Part shown: positions 9,890 to 22,500 of the stretch, piece by piece | Position numbering within the stretch: position 1 is the first letter of the stretch | Layout of the letters: each line of letters begins with the position of its first letter | DNA from: Phytophthora colocasiae | Lineage: Eukaryota > Oomycota > Peronosporomycetes > Peronosporales > Peronosporaceae | Assembly (NCBI GenBank): GCA_018806915.1 | Contig: JAGKQI010000054.1 | Coordinates: 124,001 to 188,000, forward strand | Direction: 5' to 3' | DNA: 64,000 bases | Program-made: the position numbers and the translations under genes | Notes under the pieces: model-generated | The model's database searches: none | Seen by the model: only the letters and a program-made list of their open reading frames with translations | Told to the model about the DNA's origin: nothing

Positions 9890-11405
9890 ATGGTGCTCAC
9901 GAGGTCTGCTGCGAAGGCTGCGAGTGAAGCTCCTACGCTTCCCGAGCCAGAGACGAAGCCCCAAGCCTATCGCTATGTAACGGAGGAAGGTGTGAAGCAC
10001 ATCTTGGCGTATCGCTACAGCGGCAGTGACGCGTCGCTTCTGTACAATCACGTGATCTCTCCAGCAGCTCAATGGCTCGTGGATCATGTTCTGTCACCGC
10101 GGCTGGCGCCTAATGCCATCACTATTGGGGCACTATCACTCGTGATCTTGTCGCATGTGATCATGCTCTGGTAAGGTTGTTATATGGTTTTTAGCAGTTG
10201 AAATGTGAAGGTTAAACTGTTTTTTTTTATTGCTGAAGCTACTCGCCGAATATGGTGGAGGAGGCCCCACGATGGGTTTATGCCAATGCAGGCTTCTCAC
10301 TACTGTTCTACCAGATTTTGGATGTGGCAGACGGCAAACAGGCACGTAAAACGGGGAATTCGTCGCCATTGGGACTGCTTTTTGACCACGGGTGCGATGC
10401 ACTCAATGTGGTTGTCAGTGCGTGTACATTTGCGTCGACGATCATGCTTGGACCGACGTATTGGGTGGGTATTTGTACTTGGATTTGTGTTGGTAGTGGT
10501 GAAGAGCTCATTTTTTTGGATAGTCGCTGTTGATTTTCCTAGCACCTGCAATGGTGTTCTTCATGGCGACCTGGGAAGAATACTACACGGGAACACTGGC
10601 GCTTCCTATCATCAACGGACCTAATGAAGGCTTGCTGATTATGTACTCGATCTACATCGGCACTGCTATCGTTGGACCGACCGTGTGGACGCAGCCGAAC
10701 GTCCTCTTCCCGGATTTAAACAACAATCACGTCTTCGTTTTGATTACGATCACTAGCGCACTTGGTCAGTGCTTATTCAGCGGTGAGTTATCGGTACTAT
10801 CATTTGGTATGATATAAATATTCTCACACTTGTGTTCGTGTAGCTGTTGTTGCAATTCGTTCGATGGAGAGAAAAGCTAAGGACGGAGCTGCGGCACTGT
10901 TCGGTATCACTCCTTTCATCGCTCTTGTCTTCTTGTCTGCGCTTTGGGTGCTTTGGTCCCCGTCTGATGTGTTTACGGACCATCCACGTCTCCTCATTTG
11001 GACTGTGGGGTTCGTATTCGCAAAGGTATGGATGCCATATTATTAGTTGGTGCAGTGTATGTTGCATGCTAACCGGGTTGATGAGTAGATGGTGATGCAC
11101 ATGATGCTCTCGCACATGTGTGAAGAGCCGTACTGGTTGCTGCGCAAGACGTTCTTAATTCAATTGATCGTCTCCTTCTTGCTGGTGGCAGGCTTCGTTC
11201 CTTGGGTAAGTTTGTGTTCGTTTTAAAACATGCATCTGCAAACCCAGAAGTACTTAAGTTTTGGTATTATCAGGGACCTGAGAGCGCTGTGGTTCAGCTT
11301 TTCTTCGTGATCTCCCTGTCGGCGTATGCGCACATGATCTACTTCCTCTCAACGGAGCTCGCCTCAATCCTTGGCATTCGCATCTTCAAGGTGAAGCAGG
11401 GATAG
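9890..11405 (+). CDS. choline/ethanolamine phosphotransferase (CDP-alcohol family, 6 exons)
   Basis: Six exons encode 398 residues: 9890-10170, 10239-10464, 10524-10782, 10844-11025, 11089-11205 and 11274-11405. All introns are 59-68 bp, GT-AG and frame-preserving. The protein carries the full family signature D-x2-D-G-x2-A-R-x8-G-x3-D-x3-D beginning at D122 (DVADGKQAR, then GLLFDHGCD). It also has about eight to ten membrane helices. The GLLFDHGCD form and the length fit eukaryotic cholinephosphotransferase/ethanolaminephosphotransferase enzymes, which complete the Kennedy pathway on diacylglycerol at the ER or Golgi. The choice between CDP-choline and CDP-ethanolamine cannot be read from the sequence. 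Confidence 0.85.
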
Positions 11406-11529
11406 AGCTCTTTTCACTGGTTGTAGGCTTCGCTGTCTTACGTCGAGGCTGAAAGGGTTAACTGCATTGGCATACAAAATAACAGCTTGGCAATTGTGAA
11501 AAGAGGCTGTAGAATTAGGATTGGTGAAG

Positions 11530-12924
11530 CTAAATGAGCGGATGGCACCGCTCCAGCGTCCCGCAGTCTCCACTATTCATGATGAGGGCGGCGAATATCA
11601 CGGACATAAATCCTAGCAACACTGCAATGATGAATAACAGTGTGTTTCGTTGCGACTTGCGGCCCTAAGACAAGTCAGACACCAGTGGTAATCAGCAGCT
11701 GAAGCAAGGAAGCAAAACAAATGTAGACCTTACCACGAGTCGAGGTTGTGCCATGGGCGTCTGGAGCTGGTTAATCCGCTTATCGAGCAACTGGTAGCGC
11801 TGCACCATATTCTTCACGGCCTCCTGCAGTTCCTGTTGCAGCTTCTTGAGTGTATCTGCCATCAGCTCCGTGCGTTCATCCCGCATATTTCCACTAGCTA
11901 AGACGCCGATAATGTCGGCTTTTATTTGAGAGATTTCGATTGCGCGGTCTTGTTCCTGCAGCTCCGAGTCGTATTTCCGGCGCTTACTGTCTGCCTCCAG
12001 CTCGCTCAACTGCTCTCGTTGAACACGGAGTTCATCCAACATGTCTTCATGCAGAGTAGCCACGTCGTCGTTGTTCTGAGACTGTCCAGACTGTAGCAGC
12101 TTCCCCTGTACGATCTGTGAGAGCTGGTGATTGAGGTTTTCAAGCGACGGGAAGATGCCGCTCGCCTGCTTGTCAAACTCTGCTTGGTTCCTCATCAACT
12201 CGTCCTTCTGTTGCACAAGTTGCGCGATAGTCTCCTCCATCTGCCGCACGTAGTTATGTAAATCCTGGTGTGTCCTCGCTCCGCCTAACTCTCCTGCATG
12301 GTCAAAGCCTCGGCCTATATCTTCCGATCTCGGTGGTGTTGGTGGCACATCATCGTCATCATCCGTCACATTGTCAAAATTCAGCGCTTGCTGTACGTAG
12401 TCCATTGAATACTCTCTCAGGTCTTTAGCTGTTGTTTTCCGCGGCGTCGTATTGGCTCGTGCCCTGCCTACAGGACTCATCCTGCCTTTGCCTGAACGTG
12501 GAGCTGCTGCCTCTTTCTCCGCTGTCTGCCATTTGTGTTCATCCGAAAGCTCCGCCAGCCTCATACGGTCCGAGCGAACGTCCTCTGTGCGTGATAATTG
12601 CATGAGTCTCTCACCTGACGAGCTACGTAGAGGTTGATGTGTGTGGTAGTCAATATCTAGTGGTGCTGGCCGCTTGACATTCTGTTTAGAGTTGGCATTG
12701 ATACGACTTCGAGTACGCGAGGCGGGGCCTTGGCTGTCACGGAGCTGGCGGTCGCGGTCGTCCTTGGCCATGATCTTGTGCAGTTCCGAGAGCTCCGAAC
12801 GCGCCTTAGAGATGCGCTCGTTCAAGCGCGCGTCGTCCTCCTTAGAGCCCAGACCTGCTTCACTCGCCATCACTGCGGGCATTTGAGCTGTTTGTTGGGA
12901 AAAATCACGATTGGGAGGTTTCAT
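11530..12924 (-). CDS. coiled-coil protein with C-terminal membrane anchor (2 exons)
   Basis: Exon 1 (12924-11734) and exon 2 (11664-11530) join across a 69-bp GT-AG intron to give 441 residues. The N-terminal two thirds are charged and low-complexity, with Arg/Ser-rich stretches. Heptad-like Leu/Glu/Gln runs typical of coiled coil occur around residues 35-60, 215-330 and 350-390. The second exon supplies a single hydrophobic helix (LLFIIAVLLGFMSVIFAALI) near the C-terminus. This indicates a tail-anchored protein with its bulk in the cytosol. Without the second exon the protein would end in unrelated intron-derived residues, which supports the splice. I do not recognise the family. SNARE-like or tethering roles are possible but unsupported. 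Confidence 0.68.
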
Positions 12925-13146
12925 TGATATTTGAGTTGCTAAATCAGGATGAATTGCTAGATTAGGGGGTATTATTGCTCAAATAAAAACCAGCTCAATT
13001 TTTGCTCAAATAAAACCCAGCTCAATTTTCACAACATGTACGCCATTCTTCGTTTTGCCACAATGGACTCCATCAGAGCAGAAATATTCCAAGTGGAGCA
13101 TTCTCATCCATTCCAAATGGGTGCTTCAACATGAACTCCATTTGCA

Positions 13147-14104
13147 TTACTCCTCAAATGAGTCTGGCATCGGTTCATCTGCTGGAATAGCTTCAGTGGC
13201 TTGCGTAGAAGAAGCTCCTTCAGCTGCAGCGGCCGTTACGATGGATAGCGATCGTGTCGAAGGTGGAGCAGCCATCTTCTCCTCTAATGTTTGCGGGGTT
13301 GCAGGCTAAAAATGAGCAACAGTGAGTTAGTTAATCTGACAGTATGCATCAGGTTATACAATAAGGAACGTACCGGTGTTGCATCCAGTTGGGCGAAGAG
13401 TTCCTGCCGTAAGTTGTCGTGTGCAGGGTTGTGCTTGGTGAAGCGAATCGTGGAGCCCTGCTCGTTGTTGTACACGTTCGTAAGCGACTCATCCACGCAC
13501 TCCTCTACCTTATTCACAAAAGCCTCAGGGTCGTGACGGAACCTGCAGTTCAATTGGTAAAGTGAGCATATTCACTATCCATAAGTGTTAATTAAATACC
13601 TCACGTACATATCCAACGCAACGCCGTTCGCGGCCTGGAGCAAGTCTGGGTAGTCCTTCATGTAGAAGATGCCCTTGAGGTACGTGAGTACTGCCACCAT
13701 GTAGTGCAGCTCTGGGTCCCATTCTGGGAATTTGGGCTTCAGATCCAGCTCCTTTGTGTCCTCATAGACGTATGGATGGAAGACAGCAGTGTTGAACACG
13801 ACACGGGGATACGTTCCAGGTCCATTGTAGCTACAATACCAACTCGTCAGCTACAAAAATACTATTTACATCAAAGGGAACCAGATATGCTGCTTTACCT
13901 CTCCGGTAGGAAAATGGTGAACTTGAAAATTCCATTACGATAGAGTCCAGCGTGGATGAAGATAGCTCCGTACCAGATGCGCGAGTGGTCAAAGCTCGGC
14001 AACACGTAGATCCCACTCGGCACATGCTGTCGGAGGTGTTTGTACTCGATCATAAGCCCATAATCCTTCATAGTTTGCGACCGGTACTTCTGCAGGGACG
14101 ACAT
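13147..14104 (-). CDS. AKTIP/FTS-like ubiquitin-conjugating enzyme variant (4 or more exons)
   Basis: Exons 14104-13899, 13830-13600, 13542-13374 and 13305-13147 join in frame to 254 residues across GT-AG introns of 57-68 bp. The protein is a UBC-fold domain, recognisable from GIYVLPSF, IWYGAIFIHAGLYRNGIFKF and VFHPYVYEDTKELDL. This matches the AKTIP/Fused-toes family, which lacks the catalytic cysteine. Here the HP-x-V segment is followed by acidic and basic residues, with no Cys at the active-site position. AKTIP works with Hook and FHIP proteins as an adaptor between dynein and endosomes. A similar role here is inferred from the family. The tail after residue ~205 is Ala/Glu/Pro-rich. The frame is open for a short distance upstream of the ATG, so an extra 5' exon near 14120-14160 is possible. 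Confidence 0.75.
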
Positions 14105-14386
14105 GGGTCCATCATTTTCACTTTGTTCACTGGGAATCTGGGTATCATCAGTTGTCGACGGCTGCGAGCTGTGAATTCAGCATAAACGACAGCGACAATA
14201 TTACCACGACGTTCTCTTTCATTCCTTCTATTGTATCAGCGCTATAACGTGGTGATTTAAGCCTCAGCACGGGAGGAAACGTACGCGTCTGAGGAGGCCT
14301 TAAGTCTCCGTAGCATCGTGTTTTTTCCCTTCTGTTTATTTTCCCAAAACAATAACCGTACTTAATGAAGTGACCGTACTTAAGCG

Positions 14387-15865
14387 ATGGTCGTAAGTTA
14401 TTCAATGACAATGACGGGGATCAAGCGCCATGGGACGTCGGTGCACACGGTGGAGGGCAACGTAGCCGGCCCCAGAGCTGCAAAGCTGACGAAGCAGCGT
14501 GAGAAGCAGAAGGAGGAGTATGAGGCCAAGCGTCTGAATATTGAAAAGACCAACCGCCGAGGAACACGCATTGATGCCAACTTCCAGTCGCACAAGGACG
14601 ACGACGAGAGCGAATTCAAAGCACGTTTGCTAGTGTTTTTTATTGTTTTTTTGCATCTTAAACGATTATTTTTGCTATGTGCAGCGTCAAACTGTGGGTT
14701 TAGTGACGGCTGAAGAGTTCCGGAAGAAACGTGAAAATCTGCAAAATCGCAAGAGCTCCCATGCTGACACGCAGTGCGTGCTGTACATGGTATCTAGATT
14801 GTTTTATGTGATGGTTAAAAATGTGTTTTATTGTTGATAGATTGGAGGAACAGCTGAAGGAGCCAAAGAAGAAGAAGAAACGGAAAGCCAAGAAGGTGGG
14901 ACCGTTGTCATTCGATATGGACGGCGATGAAGACGAAGAAGCTGTGACATCTAAACGTGCTAAAAAGAGCATCAAGAACCCGAATGTGGAGACGGATTTC
15001 TTGCCAGACAAGGAGCGAGAGAAAGAGGAGGCGCGCGACCGACAGAGGCTCCGCGTAGAGTGGGAATCGGAGCAAGAACGCATCAAAAGTGAACGCAGTG
15101 GTACAATGTTGTGGCGAAAGCCTGTATTCATGCTGTTTTTTTTGTTTTTGTTTTTTCTACAGATGAGGATGTTGCAGTGACTTACAGCTACTGGGATGGA
15201 TCAGGTCACCGTCGAGAGATCACGGTTCGTAAAGAATTTGAGAATGAATTGGATACACCAGCTGAAAGTTTGTGTCTGTAGGTTCCAAAGAAGACAACCA
15301 TTGGCAAGTATCTTGAGCTTGTCAAGAAGCAGTTGGTGACTGAGTTTGCCGAGTTGCGCGGTGTTGGTGCAGAGAATTTAATCTACGTCAAGGAGGATCT
15401 CATCATTCCGCATGTAAGTAATTTAAGTTGTCATGGGAGAATTTGGATGCCGACTAACTTGCTTTAACGTGTTCTTGCCCTCAGCATTACTCGTTCTACG
15501 ACTTAATTGTGACCAAAGCACGTGGAAAGAGTGGACCTCTTTTCCATTTCGACGTGCACGACGACGTTCGACTTGTACAGGATCGACGTGTCGAGAAGGA
15601 TGAGGTATGTGAAGTCCTCTTGAGAAACTCTTGAAGGTTGTCTAACTTGTTGTTCTCCTTTTAGTCACACCCGGGGAAAGTTGTCGACCGGCACTGGTAT
15701 GAGAAGAATAAACACATTTTCCCTGCCAGTCGATGGGAAGTCGTACGTAAAACCCTTATCACTCCTGAATTCTGTTCGAATGAAGACTCACACTGGTACT
15801 TCCGTTTGTGCCTGTAGTACGATCCTAACGTTTCTCGAGACAAGTACACAATTCACGGGGACTAA
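14387..15865 (+). CDS. FAM50/XAP5 family protein (8 exons)
   Basis: Eight exons encode 340 residues: 14387-14620, 14685-14773, 14841-15100, 15163-15224, 15282-15413, 15485-15604, 15665-15742 and 15818-15865. The first intron begins with GC (GCACGT) rather than GT; the other introns are GT-AG. The protein matches the XAP5/FAM50 family. It has a Lys/Glu-rich N-terminal half with a nuclear-localisation-like run ([10 protein letters not shown]) and a highly conserved C-terminal domain. That domain contains [48 protein letters not shown] and [15 protein letters not shown]50A is associated with the spliceosomal C complex, and plant XAP5 affects circadian and light responses. An in-frame ATG six codons downstream could also be used. 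The gene converges on the ATG18 gene, with 250 bp between the stops. Confidence 0.9.
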
Positions 15866-16115
15866 CTTGAAGGCATGCACGCAACAGAGTTAGATGAAAA
15901 AAATACTTGGAAGTATGTTTTGCCTGTTGAATTTTGAAACCCGAACTCGAATCTGATAACCTGAAAATCGTAGAATCAAACTAACAGCAGGAAGCAATTC
16001 CCAATAAAAGATAATACAAAGCATAGTCAGCAGCGTGCGAACTGCTGAGCGAGTAGCTTCATGCAACTCCTTCGTGCTAGAAACTGACTCATATGGGATC
16101 TTACGATTGGCGCGT

Positions 16116-17883
16116 CTATTCATCCTCGTCGGACTGAATGAACTTGGAGTAAGACGTGTTCTGGCACTCCCCGTTGGCATCGAAGACAGCCTTGTAGAAT
16201 GATCCATCAGCTCCCACAACTGCTCACAAGCAAAAGTCAGTACTGCTCAACTGGAACTTGCAGTACCACAACAAGGTGAAACGTACCAACGATGGTGTTC
16301 TTCTCGGTGCCAAAGGCGCAGATCGTTCGAGTCTCCGGTACACGAAACTGTGCAAAACTCCACTCGGAACTGAAGTACTTTGGTAGTAGTCCTCGCATGA
16401 ATGACAAGCTGCACACAAAACCCACTTAGTCGCCCAATCACGCCTAGCAAGGACGCAAAAACAATACCTTGATTTGGAGTTCTCAGTGCCATCGTCCTCT
16501 CCGCTGCGAGGGGCACTTCCCGCAGAGTAATGGGTTGGAATACTTTGCGACGGAACGTTCCCCATCGTCGTGGGGTCAGACGCGAAATTGCGGCCGGAAC
16601 CCTCAGCCGTCAGCGAGAAGACGTGTACAGTTCCCTTGTCACTCGAGCAAGCAAGCAACGGTGCCGTCGGACTGAAGCAAATACTGTAGATCTCGGCACG
16701 ATCCGCTCCACGGCTACAGCATTTAAAAACGCAGGCATCAGTCAGTAATCGAACGCAAACATAAATTCCTGACTGCGTCACTCACCGCAGCTCCTGCGTG
16801 ATCTGACCACTCTGAGTATCGAAGATACGAATGAGCGTTCCCTTGTCCGACGCTGTCGCCAAGCGCGTGCCATCAAGGTTTAGACAAATCTGCCAAAATA
16901 CAAGGTAAATTAGCCCGTGCTGATTTCTCAAAGAACAGTCAGTAAAAGAGTCTCACCTGTGATAGCTCAGCTTCGTGGGCAGTGATGAGCGTGGTCTTCC
17001 GTAGGTCGTACAGCTCAATACGAACAGTACCACGGGTCACACCAGGGCAAGCCAGCACCGTGTTGGAAGGATTGGGACAGAGTGCACAGAGCCCCTTCGG
17101 GTTCGCAATGGTCTCGATGTGATCCACCAACTTCAGGTCCGCTGCAAGGGATAGGAATTATATCAATTAACTGCACAATATTGCTGCACCATTGCTTGAG
17201 ACGTACAGAAGTTATACACGTAAATCTTGTTCTGCAGCACTACCACCACTCTACACACAAAATTGATCGTAAGAAGAAAAAGTATTTTCACACAATACTG
17301 TTGTAGCAAAAGCGTACCGGTCACGACGCAATTTGACAGCCTTCACTTCACTACGGAAGCTCAGTTCTCCAATATTGCGGCTCTGGTGGTCGTCCCAGAT
17401 CATCACCTAGCAGTCAGCAAAATAATAATAATAATAATAAAAACAATGTCAGAACAGTTTCCTCTCTTCAGCAGTAGCTTAAACTTGTCAATGCCTTGTT
17501 AGGAGGGTATCTTGGGTTGCGTCCGCCTCCGACAATGGCCAGAATGTTACAGCGGAAGAGCATCTCCACGATACCAATGCCTCCATTGGAGAAGTCTGCA
17601 TAGTAAAATGTCAGAAAAAGGATCAAACCCTAATGTTTAAAACCTAATTCCAAGCGTTCTACCTCGGTGGAATGTCTCCTTAAAAGGGTCACAATTGAAG
17701 ATCTTAAAACCTGAGTCAGTTCCGCAGGCGAAACAACCTAAAAAGAAGAGGAAGGTAAAAAGGTCAGTAGGACGGATCCTAGGGTTTATTCAGGACGAGA
17801 GGCAGGGACGCACCACTGTCCTGGTTGAACCCTACGAAGAGGAGCTCGTTCTGCTGCTCGCGGCTGAGGTTCATGGCCGACAT
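16116..17883 (-). CDS. ATG18/WIPI PROPPIN, WIPI3/4-like (10 exons)
   Basis: Ten exons on the minus strand encode 379 residues: 17883-17814, 17737-17663, 17595-17495, 17406-17318, 17250-17207, 17141-16957, 16889-16786, 16713-16468, 16408-16287 and 16219-16116. The frame is kept throughout. The intron after 17495 starts with GC (AAG|GCATTG), while the others are GT-AG. The product is a seven-bladed WD40-type PROPPIN that binds PI3P or PI(3,5)P2 and acts in autophagosome formation. The lipid-binding motif appears as L-R-R-G at residues 222-225. LRRG rather than FRRG points to the WIPI3/WIPI4 (WDR45) branch. Conserved blade sequences include [37 protein letters not shown] and [21 protein letters not shown] disordered Ser/Pro loop (residues ~255-300) corresponds to the variable blade-6 loop. 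An (AAT)n run at 17420-17442 lies in an intron. Confidence 0.9.
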
Positions 17884-18269
17884 ATCGCTTTACGGGGGGA
17901 GGAGGAAGACTCGGGAGTGGACGCGTCTGCTCTCGACGTCTTGGGCAGATTTTCTCTGATACTACAACTCGGGAGAGAAGGAAGTACCTTTAATATATGA
18001 TATACTGTGAAAACAGATCTTCTATAATTTTTACAATTATTATAATACACTTCAACAGAGAAGTTACCAGCAGATCATGTACTACCAGTATTTTGACGTG
18101 CACGTTGTCAAACTACCCTCTCTTACGTAAAACTGGAGTATTTCCAAAGCTAAAACTAACTCAAGAACATCGGATCAAAAGGTTTACTTACGTCTTCTTC
18201 GACGTGTTTGTTTGGATTTTGGAGAAGCTGCTAACACTACTGTTACTGGACATCAAAGAGAAAACAGTC
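17884..18269. other. intergenic region, no gene seen
   Basis: It lies between the ATG18 start and the ALDH copy A stop. It is AT-rich towards the ALDH side. I see no promoter motif that I would defend. Confidence 0.4.
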
Positions 18270-19213
18270 TTAAGGCATCGAATCATCTGGGCGTTTGATG
18301 ATCACCGTCTTGTGCTCCAGGTAGTTACGAAGACCCAACTCGCCGTTCTCGCGACCAATGCCAGAGTCCTTGAAACCACCGAACGGAGTGTTCGAGTCGA
18401 ACACGTCGTAGCAGTTCACGTACACCGTACCCGTGCGGATACCGTTCGAGATCTTGATGGCGTTGTCGATGTTGCTCGTCACAACACCAGCGCCCAGACC
18501 GTAGACAGAGTCGTTGGCGCGTGCAATGACCTCGTCGATGGTCTTGAACTTGAGGATGGACATGACAGGGCCGAAGATTTCCTCACGAGCGATGGTCATA
18601 TCGTCCGTCACATCGGCAAACACGGTGGGTTCGATGAACCAGCCCTTGCTGCCATGACGCTTGCCACCGGCCACCAGCTTAGCACCTTCCTTCTTGCCCT
18701 CCTCGATGTATCCCAAGATCTTCTCGAACTGAGTCTCGTCAATCTGAGAGCCCTGGTCGGTCTTGGCGTCGAACGGGTCGCCCACCACTCGGGCGTTGGC
18801 AGCCTCCACTGAACGTCGCACGAACTCGTCGTAATGCCCTCCTGCACGTAAACGCGGGTGCCGGCAATGCAGCACTGACCCTGGTTCATGAACAGACCCA
18901 GCTGCGACTGCTGAATAGCGAGGTCGATGTCTGCATCGTCCAGAATGATGTTGGCAGACTTGCCTCCGAGCTCCAGAGTGATACGTTTCAGGTTGCTCAC
19001 GTGCGAAGTACGCATGATCTGGTATCCGACCTCAGTGGAGCCCGTGAAAGCAACCTTGTCGACATCCGAGTGCTGCGCAAGATGACGTCCAGCTTCAGCT
19101 CCAACACCAGGCACAATGTTCACTACACCCTTGGGGAATCCAGCCTCAACAATCAGCTCGCCAACACGCAAGGCAGACAACGGAGTCTGCTCAGCAGGCT
19201 TCAGCACGATAGT

Positions 19214-19474
19214 TGTTGTAGCTGAAGCTACATCGTCTTGCAGTTGCTGGGGTCAAGCCAAGCAACACAAGTACTTTGTAGAAGAGTTACGGCTACGACT
19301 ACAGCAAGTAAGGACGGTTGCTGAACTACGGAATGTTACGCAAGGACAGCAAGCATGGACCGTTATTACGTGGAATCCAATCTCTAAGAGCATACATAGG
19401 AAGAGAACAGCTAGTGAAAACTACAGGCTACTCAATACATATCACTTCTACATTTGCATTCGAGCGACACAACA
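19214..19474 (+). repeat. 5' LTR of chromovirus
   Basis: 261 bp, TG...CA ends, identical by eye to the 3' copy at 24701-24961. It is preceded by the target duplication ATAGT. Confidence 0.93.
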
Positions 19475-19506
19475 AAGAATTCTTTAGCTGGGAAGTCGCT
19501 CCCAGC

Positions 19507-22500
19507 ATGGAAGAAGCCGACGAAGCGATGGTGGTTCACTCTGATAGTGAGATGCCGGTAGCTGTATACCCACCGCTGCCGCCGTATCCGGACGTCGACC
19601 TGCAGTTTCAGGAAACGACAACGAGAACGGCGAGGATCCAAGGCAGCGACACCAATCGTCAAGTTGAGGCTCTAGCTCAGACTGCAGCCGCTGCTCATCA
19701 GGAGACGACTGCGAAGCTAGGCCAGGTGCAACGTCAGCAAGACCATCTTGCGGCAAAAACGTCTGAGTACCTACAAGCGCAACATGATCGTCAGTCTGCG
19801 CTGCTCGATCAGCAACTAGAGATGCGTAAGCAGATGGAGGACCATCGACAGTTTCTCGAGGAACAGTACCGGTTGCTGAAGGCTGCTGAAGAAGCAGTTG
19901 GGCTGCAGGGGCAACGACTGGAGAGCTTGGCAGAGGCGGTGCAGCCTCACTTGCAGGCTCGATGGGGGGCTTTCGCTCAAGGTGCTGCTCCTTCAGCTGA
20001 CAGTCGACCCGTAGAGGAATCACCTGCCGTCACCGTGGCTGCAGGAACTAACCTGCCTGTACCACCCATATACAGGGGCAGTTCAAAAAAAGAGAAGCGT
20101 GATTTCATGGATAGCTACGCAATTTACACGCGACGCATCAAGGCGTTAAACCAGGGCACTCAGGCAAAAATTTTCGTCATGCCGTTAAGTGCGTGCATTG
20201 AACAAGGCACCATGGTGAGAATTTGTGGGTTTGAATTGTTCAAGGATGAAAAGGACGTGACCGAGTCTGAGTGGCGAGATTATTTCTTGTCGGCCCGCGT
20301 ACCAGACAATACAGCTTATAAGACACTGGACCGGGAAGTAAAGACACTTTGCATGGACACAAATCTGCAGGACGCAGAGTCCCGCTTGTCCAGGTTGATG
20401 GCGGACTTCTATGAGATTATTGACCGCCTGAACATGGAAGATGTGGTGCACGAGGAGCCGAAGAAGATGGTTGGGTATTTAGTCGACGGGCTTCGACCTC
20501 CTGCTTTTAAGGCTGCGGTGAGGGATCAACTCAGTCGCCAAGTGCACAAGCCAACTAAGTCCAGCGTCCAGACGTTCTTGAAGTGGCTCCGCACTGAGCT
20601 TGAAGGATTCATGCGATTCGAGGCCCACATATCGGTGCAGCAGCAGTCAGGTAACGCGTCCAGGACTAATCAGCAGCAAAACGTCCCTTCCCAGTCGAAG
20701 AAAGGACAAAGTGGGTCAAATAACACGGCTCGAGTGACAGAAAAAAACACTACATCGCAACCAAAGCAGGCGAATGCTCGCAAAGGATATCAGGTCGGAC
20801 AGGCTAAGCAGGAGAGGCAGGCCAGACAGTGTTTTAAATGCGGTGATCAGGCTCATGGTGTTTTCCAGTGCCCGGAGGTCGCTAGCCCCGTGGAGGCAAA
20901 GGAGCTCTATGAAAAGAGCACCGGCCGCAAAGTCGTAAAGCCTGTACTGACTGTGAGTACAAGAATCCATGAGGATGACAGGACGCCGTCAGCGATACTA
21001 TGCAAGGTAATGGAGCTTGTTGAGACCTGTATCACGCCGGACAGTGCAGCAGAAGTGTCAATCGTCACGACTAAATTGCTAAAAGCTCTCTCGGACCGCG
21101 GAATATGGCTAAACTATCTCGAAATTGCTGATCACGCTGGTGTGACTGGCATTGGCGATAAACCCGCAACAGTGAAGAACAAAGTGAAGCTGAATTTAAG
21201 ATTCACGACACCAGGGGGGCCATTAATTCTGCACAACGTGATCTGCTGGGTGACTGACCGACTACCACCGGGAGTTGGTGAATTGTTGCTATCGAAGTGG
21301 ATCATGCAGAAACTAGGTTACAGTCCCGAAAAACTGTTAGCTGGGGCACAGCAGGTAAGCGAGGCGTGGGATATGGGAGATGTCGACGATGGTCCTCTGG
21401 GTAAGGCCGCCAGTGTACTAGCCTACGCCAGAAGTGCTGAGAACCCAAATCCAACACCTGAGGAGGCTGACCTCGTGGAAGAGGAAGATCAGGCATGCTT
21501 TCCCGACTTCTCCACTGGAAAGGAACAGGAACACGCGGAGATAAGGTCAATATTGCTCGAGAAAGTTGATGAGGCACGTAAATTGGGTGCGAACGAGGAA
21601 TTTCTCCAGGAGTTGGAGCAAATTTTGATGCAGTTCATTGACGTGTTTCGCATCATTATCGGCAGGGACCCTCCGGTCGATATGCCACCTATGGAAGTGA
21701 AATTGAAACCTGGTGCAGTACCAGTGAGATGCCGAGCACGCCGATACTCGCCTGCTCATCGTGAATTCCTCAAAAAACACGTTGACGCCTTACTTGCAGC
21801 TGGGCTATGCTATCGAAACCCCAAAAGCAGTTGGTGCTCGCCTCCGTTGGTGGTGAATAAGCCTGAGGTGAATGCTTTTCGTATGACAGTGGATGTTCGA
21901 GGGCCCAACGAATGTGTGGAGACGATCGTGTGGCCAATGCCGATTCTTGAGGCGGCGTTCGAGCAATTACGTGGATCTTCTCGATACTTCTCGTTAGACT
22001 TTTTTAAGGGATTTTGGCAGTTTGCTATGGCAGTGTGGTGTCAACAGATCTATTCTATCCTGACCGAAGAAGGGGTCATTACACCCACGCGCGTCCTGAT
22101 GGGGGGAACCAACAGCGTGGCTTATGTACAATCGACTGTCCAGGAGATGTTCTCAGAGCTATTTAACAACGGTTTGATGATTTGGATCGATGATCTACTT
22201 GGCTACGAGGAGAGCGATGAGGCCCTACTGGTGTTGCTGCAGAAGGTATTGCAAATATGCGCTGACAAGGGTTTGAAACTCAATCCAAAGAAGTGTCATT
22301 TTTATTTAAGAGAAGCACTTTGGTGTGGCCGGGTCGTCTCAGGAGAAGGCGTTCGACACGACCCTGCCAGGATTGATGCTCTGGCAAAACTCCCAGCACC
22401 AACAACAGGACAGGAGCTGCAACAGTTCGTTTGCGCACTGAATTGATGCGGACTTCGCTTCCTGCTTTTAACAAGCTAGTTCATCCACTGGTAAAAATGA

